DNA of 37,793 nucleotides, from contig CAJXVA010000027.1 of the NCBI GenBank assembly GCA_913061055.1, positions 1 through 37,793 on the forward strand, read 5' to 3'. The notes under the pieces were generated by a model. The model saw only the letters and a list, made by a program, of their open reading frames with translations. It searched no databases and was not told where the DNA came from. This stretch comes from an uncultured Pseudomonadota bacterium. Lineage in GTDB: Bacteria > Myxococcota_A > Polyangia > Nannocystales > Nannocystaceae. Shown one piece after another: positions 18,226 to 26,164 of the stretch; position 1 is the stretch's first letter, and each line of letters starts with the position of its first letter. The translations under genes and the position numbers were made by a program.

Positions 18226-19926
18226 TCAGGGCGTGAACTTCCGGGTCCAGATCGCCGAGTTCCAGTCGGAGTCCCATCCGGGCTCCGCTGGCATGTTGTA
18301 TTGATGGGTGCTTCCGGTGACGTAGACGTAGCCGACCTCGTCGACCGCGATGCCGTGTCCGTAGTCGTCCGAACCGTTCGTAACCGTGGACCCGTTGTAC
18401 GTGGTCTCCCACAGGACGGTTTGACCGTCCGCGGAGTAGCGCGCGATCCAGATGTCGAGCCCGTTGTGGGTCTCTTCGACCATGCCGGTGACCACCACTT
18501 CGCCCTCGGCATCGAAGGCGATCGCACGGCCCTCGCCCTCGTCGGCGCCAGGGTTGCGGGTCTGGGACCACAGTAGGTTGCCGTCGACGTCGTAGCGCGC
18601 AAACCACAGCGAGAGATCGAACGGCACCCCGGAAAACTGACCGATGACGCCGACATCCCCATCCGGTCCGATCGCGACGCCCAGGCCACGGTCTCCGGCC
18701 TGGTCGGGGCCGTCCACGGTCTCGGTCCAATCGATGCTTTCGTCGGCGTTGTAACGCCGGATCCAAACGTCGCCGGCCGCCTCACCAGCCACCACAAAGT
18801 TCCCATCGCCGTCGGCCGCGAGCGCATTCACTCTCGATGGACCGTCGACGGATGTGAAGGTGTCCTCGAACTCGATCGCGCCGTCGTCCTCGGCGAGCCT
18901 CGCGACCCAGACGTCGTCGTTCGCAACACCGCCAACGTACACGCGCCCCGCGTCATCGGTCCCAACCCCGAAGGCCGCCCAGCCCACGGCGGCCTCGCCG
19001 TACTCCCGATCCCAGTCGATGGATTGTCCGCCCGGGGCATACTTGATGACCCGAACGTTGCGCGTCCCGGTGGGAGTCCCCAGGTTGTCGCCTGGCCGAG
19101 TCCAACCCGCGACGATGATGAAGCCCATCGGGTCCACCGCGATCGCTTCGGCGCCGTCGTGCGCCAAGCCGGCCGCGTTGTTGGTCACGGTCCAAGACTC
19201 GGTCCCACCGCTGCTGTACTCCCGCAACCAGATATCCGGCGTGTTCACGCTCAACCCGAGATCGCGGATGTCCTTGCTCCCTGCGACCAGAGCACCACCG
19301 GTCTCGGTGGGGGCGATCGCGCGACCGGACTCGAAGAACCCTGAGGAGGCGTCCACGACATCGTGCCAAACCAGGGTGCCTCGGGCTGGGAGGTCGATTC
19401 CAACGGCGAGGTTCATGCTCTCCGCGGAGTTTTCCGAGGTGTCGTACGCCACGCAGCGGACCTGGTAGTCGCCGTCCTGCTCCTCGGTCTTGATCTTCCA
19501 CTGGACCTCATAGGGTTCTTCACTGGCCGTCGCGATGAGCTCGTCGCCTTGGAAGAACTCGACACGATCGACCGCGACGTCATCGGTCACCGTCGCGCTC
19601 AGCTGAACGAAACGAGCCTCATCGACGACCGTCGGCGAGACATCGAACGCGTCGATCGCCGGCGGTGTGGTGTCGGGGTCTCCAGTCGGGTCTGTGTCGC
19701 CGGTCGGGTTGGTGCCGCTCGTAGGATCGGTGGTCGATGGTCCCGATGTGTCGGTGCCCACCGTCGAGGTGCCCGGCGTCGTCTCTGTCGAACCTGGCCC
19801 CGATGACGATCCGTCGTCGGTGCCGTCCGTCGCCGTTGCGCCTGAGGGCCTGTCAGGCGAGAAGCATCCGCCGAGCAGAACGAAGCCGGCACACAGACTC
19901 ACTACGTCCAAACGGGAAGACACCAT
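18226..19926 (-). CDS. Lipoprotein with Ig-like domain and SBBP-type beta-propeller
   Basis: 566 residues from ATG 19926, where a lipoprotein signal begins (LCAGFVLLGGC, Cys21); the frame runs further upstream to 20568 but that part lies antisense to the CBS gene and has no signal. A Thr/Ser/Gly/Asp-rich linker (about 28-90) is followed by a bacterial Ig-like domain (about 92-180; TPPAIDAFDVSPTVVDEA ... VDRVEFFQGDELIAT) and then six or so propeller repeats of the type AIAVDPMGFIIVAGW, GVGTDDAGRVYVGGV, ALAADGDGNFVVAGE, GVAIGPDGDVGVIGQ, AIAFDAEGEVVVTGM, GIAVDEVGYVYVTGS. These are SBBP-like blades. Probably a surface or periplasmic binding protein; ligand unknown. Confidence 0.85.
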   Translation of the reverse strand: MVSSRLDVVSLCAGFVLLGGCFSPDRPSGATATDGTDDGSSSGPGSTETTPGTSTVGTDTSGPSTTDPTSGTNPTGDTDPTGDPDTTPPAIDAFDVSPTVVDEARFVQLSATVTDDVAVDRVEFFQGDELIATASEEPYEVQWKIKTEEQDGDYQVRCVAYDTSENSAESMNLAVGIDLPARGTLVWHDVVDASSGFFESGRAIAPTETGGALVAGSKDIRDLGLSVNTPDIWLREYSSGGTESWTVTNNAAGLAHDGAEAIAVDPMGFIIVAGWTRPGDNLGTPTGTRNVRVIKYAPGGQSIDWDREYGEAAVGWAAFGVGTDDAGRVYVGGVANDDVWVARLAEDDGAIEFEDTFTSVDGPSRVNALAADGDGNFVVAGEAAGDVWIRRYNADESIDWTETVDGPDQAGDRGLGVAIGPDGDVGVIGQFSGVPFDLSLWFARYDVDGNLLWSQTRNPGADEGEGRAIAFDAEGEVVVTGMVEETHNGLDIWIARYSADGQTVLWETTYNGSTVTNGSDDYGHGIAVDEVGYVYVTGSTHQYNMPAEPGWDSDWNSAIWTRKFTP

Positions 19927-20091
19927 GCGTTTGCATGTTCTGCGACCCGCGCTCCGAGTGTCAATCGGGCCTGAGCGCGCACAAGCTGCGGGGCATCGCG
20001 CGACGGCATAGGATGCTCGGTGCGTTACGGCTGCCGGCAAGAACCGCGCTTGCATCGGGCCCGCGTCGCGCCGAGCCTCGTCTAGGTGACG

Positions 20092-20541
20092 ATGCTCGTT
20101 CGTGATGTGATGTCGACTCATTTGGTCACCCTGGTCGCGAAAGAGACGGTGAGCTTGGCCGACCAGCTGATGAAGGCGATCGAGGTTCGACACCTGCCGG
20201 TTCTCGGCGAGAGCGACCAGCTGGTGGGCATCGTCTCGGACCGCGATCTTCTGTCGGCTGCGGCGAGTTGTTTGGCCGGTCTCGACGAGAGTGACGCAAG
20301 AGCCTACCGCCGGCAGATCGCCGTAGGTGAGATCATGAGCTGCGACCTCAGCGTGGTCGCGCCGACGACCCCTCTGCTCGAGGCTGCCACCCTGATGCAT
20401 GCCCGCAAGATCGGGTGCCTTCCGGTGGTGGATGGCTCGGCTTTGGTAGGGATCATCACCGAGTCCGACCTCGTCGGCGTCCTCATCACGGCGCTGCGCG
20501 GATCCTCGAATCCACCAGACGCACCCCCTCAGCTGGGCTGA
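20092..20541 (+). CDS. Tandem CBS-domain protein
   Basis: 149 residues consisting of two CBS motifs: VRDVMSTHLVTLVAKETV...ADQLMKAIEVRHLPVL...LVGIVSDRDLL (about 3-60) and VGEIMSCDLSVVAPTTPL...AATLMHARKIGCLPVVDGSALVGIITESDLV (about 75-133). Such stand-alone pairs (Bateman modules) bind adenine nucleotides and regulate partner proteins. The ATG at 20092 is preceded by AGGTG (20084-20088); a GTG at 20086 is in frame and adds two residues. Cytoplasmic. No obvious partner enzyme adjoins it; the neighbour on the left is a divergent lipoprotein gene 165 bases away. Confidence 0.9.
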   Translation: MLVRDVMSTHLVTLVAKETVSLADQLMKAIEVRHLPVLGESDQLVGIVSDRDLLSAAASCLAGLDESDARAYRRQIAVGEIMSCDLSVVAPTTPLLEAATLMHARKIGCLPVVDGSALVGIITESDLVGVLITALRGSSNPPDAPPQLG

Positions 20542-20664
20542 GCGTGGGCGCAACCGTTTGAGGCTCACCCGGACACCGTGTCCGCCCAGCGCGATAACGC
20601 TCTTTTACACAAAGATTTTCATGTAACTTGAAACACCCCAATATTTGATGCTAAAGCGTAGGGG

Positions 20665-21534
20665 ATGTCAGCCCCCAAGCCACCCGCAATCGAGCTGTCG
20701 GACTCGGATGTGCTCCCCATCGAGGGCGACTGGGCGCCCGCCGACTCGATTCCGATGCTGGAGCTGTCGGCGATCATGGAGCTGGAGCCCGAGCCCGAGC
20801 TGGAGCTGGAGCCCGAGCTGGAGCTGGAGCCCGAGCCGGCACACTCGGCCGTCCCGACCCGGCTCGCTGAGCCTGTTCCATGTCTCCCGCCTCGCGCGAC
20901 CAACCTCAGCCCAGCCGTGGCCGCCGTCGCAGCACTGTCGACGAGCGCGCCAAGCCCCTCGGACTCCATCGTTGCCTGGCAACCGCGGCGTCGTTCGTTC
21001 GGCTGGATCATGGGGAGTGCAGCCGCCGCCAGCGTCGCCGTCATCTTGCTCGGCTGGAGCCTCGCCCCGACCAGTGCCAGCGCGGAGCCAGCGGCCGCAT
21101 CGAACGCTGCCGCGCCCGTCGTGCTTCGAGCCGAAGTCTCCGAGCCCGATCCCGAGCCCGTCGTGGCGCCGAGCGAGGTGGTTCCCAACGACCAAACCTC
21201 TGCTCGCAAGTGGGCCACGATCGGTAACCGCCAGCTGAGGAGCGGCAACGCTGCGACGGCACAGAAGATGTTCGAACGAGCCCTCGCGGCGCAGCCAAAA
21301 AACCGCATGGCACACGCAGGGCTCGGCAAGATCGCGCTGCGTCGCAAGCAACCACGCAAGGCACTGGAACACCTGCGAGCAGCCGTGGAGATTGAGCCGC
21401 GGAAGGCCGACAACCGTCGCCTCCTCGCTCAGGCGTACATGGCTCTGGGCCGCAAGGCCAAGGCACGCACCCACCTGGAAAAGGCCATCAAGTACGGCGA
21501 CGTTCCAGCGCAGCAGTTGCTGATGGAACTCTAG
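20665..21534 (+). CDS. Single-pass membrane protein with C-terminal TPR domain
   Basis: 289 residues. An acidic cytoplasmic N-terminus includes a Glu-Leu/Glu-Pro repeat (residues 39-58), then RRR before one membrane helix (about 113-133, GWIMGSAAAASVAVILLGW), an Ala/Pro linker, and at least three TPR units (about 185-289; GNRQLRSGNAATAQKMFERALAAQPKNRMAHAGLGKIAL, then ALEHLRAAVEIEPRKADNRRLLAQAYMALG). With positive charges before the helix the TPR part should be extracytoplasmic. Same architecture class as other myxobacterial adaptor proteins. The upstream 120 bases contain an AT-rich patch (20598-20650) unlike its GC-rich surroundings, a plausible promoter, but no clean -35/-10 pair can be assigned. 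Confidence 0.8.
   Translation: MSAPKPPAIELSDSDVLPIEGDWAPADSIPMLELSAIMELEPEPELELEPELELEPEPAHSAVPTRLAEPVPCLPPRATNLSPAVAAVAALSTSAPSPSDSIVAWQPRRRSFGWIMGSAAAASVAVILLGWSLAPTSASAEPAAASNAAAPVVLRAEVSEPDPEPVVAPSEVVPNDQTSARKWATIGNRQLRSGNAATAQKMFERALAAQPKNRMAHAGLGKIALRRKQPRKALEHLRAAVEIEPRKADNRRLLAQAYMALGRKAKARTHLEKAIKYGDVPAQQLLMEL
20779..20838 (+). repeat. Short tandem repeat coding Glu-Leu/Glu-Pro
   Basis: Sixty bases built almost only from GAGCTG and GAGCCC hexamers, in frame, giving 20 alternating acidic/nonpolar residues in the N-terminal part of the TPR protein. Block order is GAGCTG-GAGCCC-GAGCCC-GAGCTG, then GAGCTG-GAGCCC-GAGCTG, then GAGCTG-GAGCCC-GAGCCG. The repeat should be prone to slippage in steps of six bases without breaking the frame, so length may vary between strains. 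Confidence 0.85.
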
Positions 21535-21673
21535 CGGACCTCGCCAGGGTGCGAGCGCGGTGCAACGGCTCCCAGCACGCGCACAGCACTTGGGTCCCGA
21601 GCGAACACGGCAACCCCGTCCCCGTCTCGATCCATGCGCTCGGGTTCTCGGTCAACGGGGTGAAGCAACAGCC

Positions 21674-21717
21674 CGGTGGGCCCACCGACCCATGATGCGC
21701 CAACATCGCATCACGGG
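21674..21717. other. Palindrome and hairpin between convergent genes
   Basis: Two inverted repeats lie just beyond the stop of the minus-strand Cys-rich gene (21726). CGGTGGGCCCACCG (21674-21687) is a perfect 14-bp palindrome without loop. TGATGCG/CGCATCA (21693-21699 and 21707-21713) forms a 7-bp stem with a 7-base loop, extended by CCC/GGG across one mismatch (21689-21717). No T-run, so a factor-independent terminator is not proven. The rest of 21535-21725 shows no gene. Confidence 0.35.
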
Positions 21718-21725
21718 CCGAGTGG

Positions 21726-23399
21726 CTAGTTGCCGTCGCAGGTGACAGCACCGATGTCGATCGTCGGCGGTGCGTCCGTGCAGAACTCCCCACGCCAGAT
21801 CTCCTCGCAGCTTCCGTTGAGGCATTCGAGCGCCTGGTCGTTGCTGCAGTCCTGTCCGGAGTCGGCCTTGGCACGACAGGCCCCCTCATCGCAATAGGAG
21901 CTGACGGCACATGAGGGGACCCCCAGAGTCGCGGCTTCGTCGTCGCACGCGGCTCCCACGGCGGCCCCGACCTGGCACGTCGGACCGGCAACACCATCCG
22001 CGGCCAGATCCTCGCACAGGCCGGTCGCACACCAGGTGCCGCCATCCCGCTCTGCCGGCACGCAGGTCTCGCCGGGTAGCAACTCCGCAGTTCGGCAACG
22101 ACGGCCGTCCTCCGATGTGATGCACCCGATGGTCGTGCTCGGGTTGCATTCGAAGTCGGCCGCGCAAACCTCCATCGCGTTCTTGACGACGAGACACACC
22201 CCCGCGCAGTACAAGCCGTCTTCGCACTCCTCGCTGACGGTGCAAGCGTCATCGACCGCGAAGTCCGAGGCGCATGCCGACCCATCGCAGTGAAACGCAT
22301 CGGCGCAGTCGCGATCGGTGTCGCAGCGGTCGCCGTTGGTGTCCCCACGAGGGCCGCAGTACGTGTACGTATTGTCGCCGAGGTCGAGCGGGATGCAGGA
22401 CTGGCCTTCGGCGCACGAGGCATCGCTGGCACAGTCGAAGCCGGTGCTGCAGTACGCCGCGCAAGTGTTTGTCTCGGGGTCGCAGCTGAGGCCGCCCTTG
22501 CAAGGCTGGATCTCGGTCCCAGGGTCGGGTTGCGCCTCGTCTTCGAACGAGCAAGGCCCACCGACGTCGCTCTTCTCCGCACACCGCCCGGTCGCGATAT
22601 CGCAGAACAGGCCCCCATCGCAGGTCGAATCGGCCTCGCAGAAGTCATCGAGCAGGCCTTTGTCGACGCAGACCCAGTCCTCGTCGGCCACGAGCTCGCA
22701 GGTCGTGCCGGGTTGGCATTCGACATCGCCCAACACTGCCAGGCCGGCCGAACACGGGTCCCCCGCTTCAAGCTTGCCAACAAAGAGGTTGTCCAACCGA
22801 CACGGGTCCCCTGTCGGGTCGGCCAGCGGCTCGCAGTACGACTCCCCCTGGACCGGAGCGTTGCATGCGAGCCGTCGTTGTTGAGCTGCGCAGGCGGCAA
22901 CGTTGTCGGCGTCGGGTTCCGACCGACTCAAGTCGATCGCATAGCCGAGCACGGACAGAAGGTCCCCACGTGGAGACACTGCGTCATTGTCGTTGGACTC
23001 CAACTGCTCCAAGAAGCGCGCGGTGCAGTTGGCCGCATCCGCCGTGAAGGGTCCGAGGCGATAGTCGATCTCCCCTTCGGAGCAACACTGGAAGTCCCAT
23101 TCGCACAGCGCGGCCACGAGCGCGTCCAAGCCCTCGTCGGCAGCGGCGGTGTCCGTTCCGGTTTCGTCTCCGGCGCTTGTGGTGCCGCTGCCCGCATCGC
23201 CGGTTCCCTCTGGGTCTGAGTCGCTGCCATTGCCGGTCGTTCCGATCGCGCCGTCGGTGTCCGCCGAGCCCGTGCTGGTGTCGGTATCCGTCGCGCCACT
23301 CTCGGCGTCCCCCCGAGCTTCGCCACTCGAGCACCCAGGAAGCAGCAGGCCAATCGCTGAAGCCAACGCCAGCGCAGAAGGGATGATGCGGTGATGCAT
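21726..23399 (-). CDS. Cys-rich lipoprotein, unknown function
   Basis: 557 residues from ATG 23399, which begins a good lipoprotein signal (MHHRIIPSALALASAIGLLLPGC, Cys23); the frame upstream lacks one. A Ser/Thr/Gly/Asp linker (about 25-100) is followed by a domain starting with LCEWDFQCCSEGEI and then many closely spaced cysteines to the C-terminus, arranged as repeated units of the type GDPCxxGLxxxxxxxCxxGTxC, CEADSTCDGGLFCD and CEDGLYCAGVC. The spacing suggests repeated small disulfide-bonded modules (like Dickkopf/EGF-type Cys repeats that are abundant in Nannocystaceae). Exported, oxidising environment expected. No catalytic motif is seen; a structural or binding role on the surface is inferred. 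Confidence 0.82.
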   Translation of the reverse strand: MHHRIIPSALALASAIGLLLPGCSSGEARGDAESGATDTDTSTGSADTDGAIGTTGNGSDSDPEGTGDAGSGTTSAGDETGTDTAAADEGLDALVAALCEWDFQCCSEGEIDYRLGPFTADAANCTARFLEQLESNDNDAVSPRGDLLSVLGYAIDLSRSEPDADNVAACAAQQRRLACNAPVQGESYCEPLADPTGDPCRLDNLFVGKLEAGDPCSAGLAVLGDVECQPGTTCELVADEDWVCVDKGLLDDFCEADSTCDGGLFCDIATGRCAEKSDVGGPCSFEDEAQPDPGTEIQPCKGGLSCDPETNTCAAYCSTGFDCASDASCAEGQSCIPLDLGDNTYTYCGPRGDTNGDRCDTDRDCADAFHCDGSACASDFAVDDACTVSEECEDGLYCAGVCLVVKNAMEVCAADFECNPSTTIGCITSEDGRRCRTAELLPGETCVPAERDGGTWCATGLCEDLAADGVAGPTCQVGAAVGAACDDEAATLGVPSCAVSSYCDEGACRAKADSGQDCSNDQALECLNGSCEEIWRGEFCTDAPPTIDIGAVTCDGN

Positions 23400-23654
23400 G
23401 GGGACGCGCCAGTGCAGCCACGGTGCCAAGACCGAAGGCGCATCGTTCTGCGTACGTTTTGTCCTGTAAGCCCGGGCTGGTTGCGCGCTCCCTTCCCAAC
23501 TGGGACCCAAAGTTGCCCATCTCGGGAAGATGACGAAGCCGGCGCCACAACAACCGCGAGGAGCCTGGGAGGCGTCCTTGATTCGACTGCCACAGAATTG
23601 GAAGCGCCGGCTCCGCCCACGGCGTGAGCTGAACCGGCACCCCTGACGAACGTC

Positions 23655-25157
23655 TTAGGGTTGGGTCAGCGCGGCGCGCTCGAACCCGTAACCGCTCTCT
23701 TCGTCTTCGTTTGCGACGACAATCCAGGTCTCGATCGGAGCAGTCGTCTCTTCGGTCGTCGAATCGTAGTCGAGGCTTCCCGAGGCGCCGCGCACGTTCA
23801 CGGACGAGCCGGAGCGGAACTCGTTGATGACACTCGTCCACGTCGTGGGCGTGATGTCGTAATCGGTTCCGGCAGACATCTTGCGAAGTCCGCGAGCGAC
23901 GGTCGTGCCGTTGACCTCAGACTCGTTGAACGTCGCCCAGGCGATCCCATAGATGCTCATCCAAGCCGCGTCGTACGAGTGCGGTGTGTAGGCCGAGCCG
24001 GTCGAGTCCTCGACGTACGTCGAGACGTAGGCTGCTGCGAAGGCGTCGAACAGCGCTCCCTCGGCGGGTGCCGGCCGGGTGCCGCGGATCTTCCCGAACA
24101 ACGCCTCAGCATTGCCCACCGTCGCGTCGATCATGTCGGCGGAGTACGCTGCGTCTGCGAAGAACAGTCCGCGATCTTCGGTGCCCAGCGTCTCGGTGAA
24201 CGCGGTCCGAAGGGTGCCGGTCGCGGTCGCGGAGAGGAGGAACGAAACGTAGTCCGCGCCATCGGACGAGATGAACAGGACCTCGTCGATATCCCCCGCG
24301 ATGATCCCGGTGGAGACTGTCGCCACGCTGGTCGAGAAGTCGTTGCCGGCCTCGAACGGATACGATTCCACGTTGCCGCCTCCGTTCTCCAGGAAGTCAG
24401 CTTGGAACAACGCCGCCAGCGCATCGCCGTAGGCGCCCTGCTGGAAGATGACGGCGACGTTCTCCACGCCGCTGTCGAGCATCGTGGAAGCGATGACCCG
24501 ACTCTGCAACGAGTCCGGCGGTGCCGTACGCCACAGCAGCCCCGGCGAGGAGTCGCTGCCGCTGCCGCCGTCCAACGCCGTCAGTGCGGGCGACGTTGCG
24601 GAGGGGGAGATGACGACGGTGTCGAGATCACGGACCGCGTTGAACGTGGCTTCGGTACGCGAGGATCCTCGGGGTCCGACGATCACGGGCGTGCCCAGCG
24701 TCTCGGCGAGGTACGGCGCCAGCATCTCGACAGCTTCGATGTCGTCGAGGTTGTCTCCTGCCTCGGCTTCGTAGTCGCAGTGCACGATCCCGAATCGGCG
24801 CCCCTCGAGGCCTCCGTTCTGGTTGACCTGACGTACGGCGAGCTCGGCTGCCTGCAACGTGTCGTTGTGCGCCTCGTAGGAGAACAACGAGCCGATGATG
24901 ATGTGGTCGGCGAACTCTGCCGGCTGGTCGAGAAGACCGTCGGGGAAGGTTCGGCCGCAACGTGCGGGGATCTCGGGGGGCGCGGAGCAATAGCCGTCGG
25001 ATTGGCAGACCGAGCCGAAGCCGAACCCAGAGACACACTGGAGATCAGCGTCGCAGACCTCGGGCTCGCCCACTGCGAGTGTGCAACCGGCGGCGACGGG
25101 TGCGAGCAAGAGCGCCGCGATGCGGATGGAAACCGTGAAGGGAAGCCGAGAAAACAT
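23655..25157 (-). CDS. Orphan LivJ-type substrate-binding lipoprotein with Cys-rich N-terminus
   Basis: 500 residues. ATG 25157 has AAGGAG at a 10-base distance and starts a signal peptide with lipobox VAAGC (Cys25). Next comes a short Cys-rich segment (Cys35, 41, 51, 57, 67) like those on other surface lipoproteins here, then a type I periplasmic binding fold (about 78-480): HIIIGSLFSYEAHNDTLQAAELAVRQVNQNGGLEGR, PVIVGPRGSSRTEA, VVISPSATSP, VENVAVIFQQGAYGDALAALF. This is the branched-chain amino-acid/urea receptor family. No permease or ATPase genes of that transporter class are adjacent, so it may act as a sensor or receptor rather than in uptake. Ligand cannot be predicted. Confidence 0.87.
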   Translation of the reverse strand: MFSRLPFTVSIRIAALLLAPVAAGCTLAVGEPEVCDADLQCVSGFGFGSVCQSDGYCSAPPEIPARCGRTFPDGLLDQPAEFADHIIIGSLFSYEAHNDTLQAAELAVRQVNQNGGLEGRRFGIVHCDYEAEAGDNLDDIEAVEMLAPYLAETLGTPVIVGPRGSSRTEATFNAVRDLDTVVISPSATSPALTALDGGSGSDSSPGLLWRTAPPDSLQSRVIASTMLDSGVENVAVIFQQGAYGDALAALFQADFLENGGGNVESYPFEAGNDFSTSVATVSTGIIAGDIDEVLFISSDGADYVSFLLSATATGTLRTAFTETLGTEDRGLFFADAAYSADMIDATVGNAEALFGKIRGTRPAPAEGALFDAFAAAYVSTYVEDSTGSAYTPHSYDAAWMSIYGIAWATFNESEVNGTTVARGLRKMSAGTDYDITPTTWTSVINEFRSGSSVNVRGASGSLDYDSTTEETTAPIETWIVVANEDEESGYGFERAALTQP

Positions 25158-26164
25158 GAGGGACGAACTCCTTTTAGAATCGGACGCTGGGGCCGGCATC
25201 CTCAGGATGAGCGGCAGGTTGGCGCGAGCGTTCCAGCGCGATGGTGACGTCGAGGAACGACGTCCGAGACTTGTCGGATGATAACAGATACCGGCCCAGC
25301 GGAGTGATTCCCGGCGGTGTGCGCAGCCATTGATGGGGCAAGTGTGTGCACTCCATGCAGGTCGGTTCTCGTGCGCATCATCAGGACGGACTCGATGTTC
25401 AGAACAGACCGCCAAGCGGGGTGAGCGGAGTGCTGATCATCGGAGTCCTTCTATGGGGAGGTGCGAGGAGCCCGGCAAGTACCCGCGACACGAAACGACG
25501 TGTCCGGCATTGCCCGACCCGGGACACAGCTGAAGGAAACATCAGCCAAAGCGAGTCCGCGGCCGACCGCGTCCTCCGGCTTCGGCGACCGAGTACGAGC
25601 TCGGCCGGGCTCCTGAAGTTGCAGCTCCCGACGACCGAGCAGAAGGGACTTCAGGGAACGAGACATCGCTCTCGCCGGCCCCGTTGATGACATCAGTTCT
25701 TGTCAGCGTCCCGGCACCTCTGGTTTTTTCGAGGAGGGGTTGGAATCCGGGAAGCCCCCATTTTTGACTCGACTTCCAGGCGGATCTTACGCATGCATTC
25801 TCTGTAGCCCCGCACGACAAAAAACCTTCGACCGAACGGCAACGTGGCGGTTCGGGACATGGTCCCCCCTTGCCCCAATCAACACGCGGGGCGGCGCCCC
25901 ACCTGTCGAGAAACCGTCTCGTTTTGACACGATCGGGCAGAGGACCGGTGCGTAGACCCACGAGAACGACGGTGCTCTTCACGCTCCGCACACACCTTCA
26001 ACTTTGCTCCGGCCGCCATTGCACGGCCTTTGAATGCCGTTCTGATAGGGTGTGACGGGCTCCCGCTGCCCGGACGTTCTCATCCAATGAGAGCCGGGCG
26101 GTCCGGCGCGAGGCTTTGACGGCCCAGCGGCGCAACCAACAAGTAGTCGAAAGCAGGGAACGAC
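25158..26164. other. Long divergent intergenic region without a convincing gene
   Basis: About 1 kb between the substrate-binding gene (minus) and the pseudokinase gene (plus). Short frames exist on both strands but none shows a recognisable domain, signal peptide or good ribosome site. Local base composition is more even than in the genes, with T/A runs at about 25720-25765 and 25810-25830. A small stem TGACA/TGTCA occurs at about 25687-25704. No tRNA- or rRNA-like structure was found. It must contain both divergent promoters; room remains for a small RNA, which I cannot demonstrate. Confidence 0.5.
26019..26048 (+). promoter_or_regulatory. Possible sigma-70-like promoter of the pseudokinase gene
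   Basis: TTGCAC (26019-26024) and TGATAG (26043-26048) are separated by 18 bases and lie about 117 bases before the ATG at 26165. Each box has mismatches to consensus, and matches of this quality occur by chance. Confidence 0.25.

Noticed and set aside
19927..20568. N-terminal extension of the propeller lipoprotein over the CBS gene
   Set aside because: It would bury the lipoprotein signal at 19926 and overlap a convincing CBS-domain gene on the other strand.
20779..20838. CRISPR-like or satellite repeat
   Set aside because: The units are contiguous hexamers without spacers and stay in frame within a protein gene, so this is a coding microsatellite.
25542..25991. A 149-residue minus-strand open frame in the long intergenic region
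   Set aside because: No recognisable domain, Arg/Ser/Gly-rich composition and no good ribosome site; kept only as part of the non-coding description.
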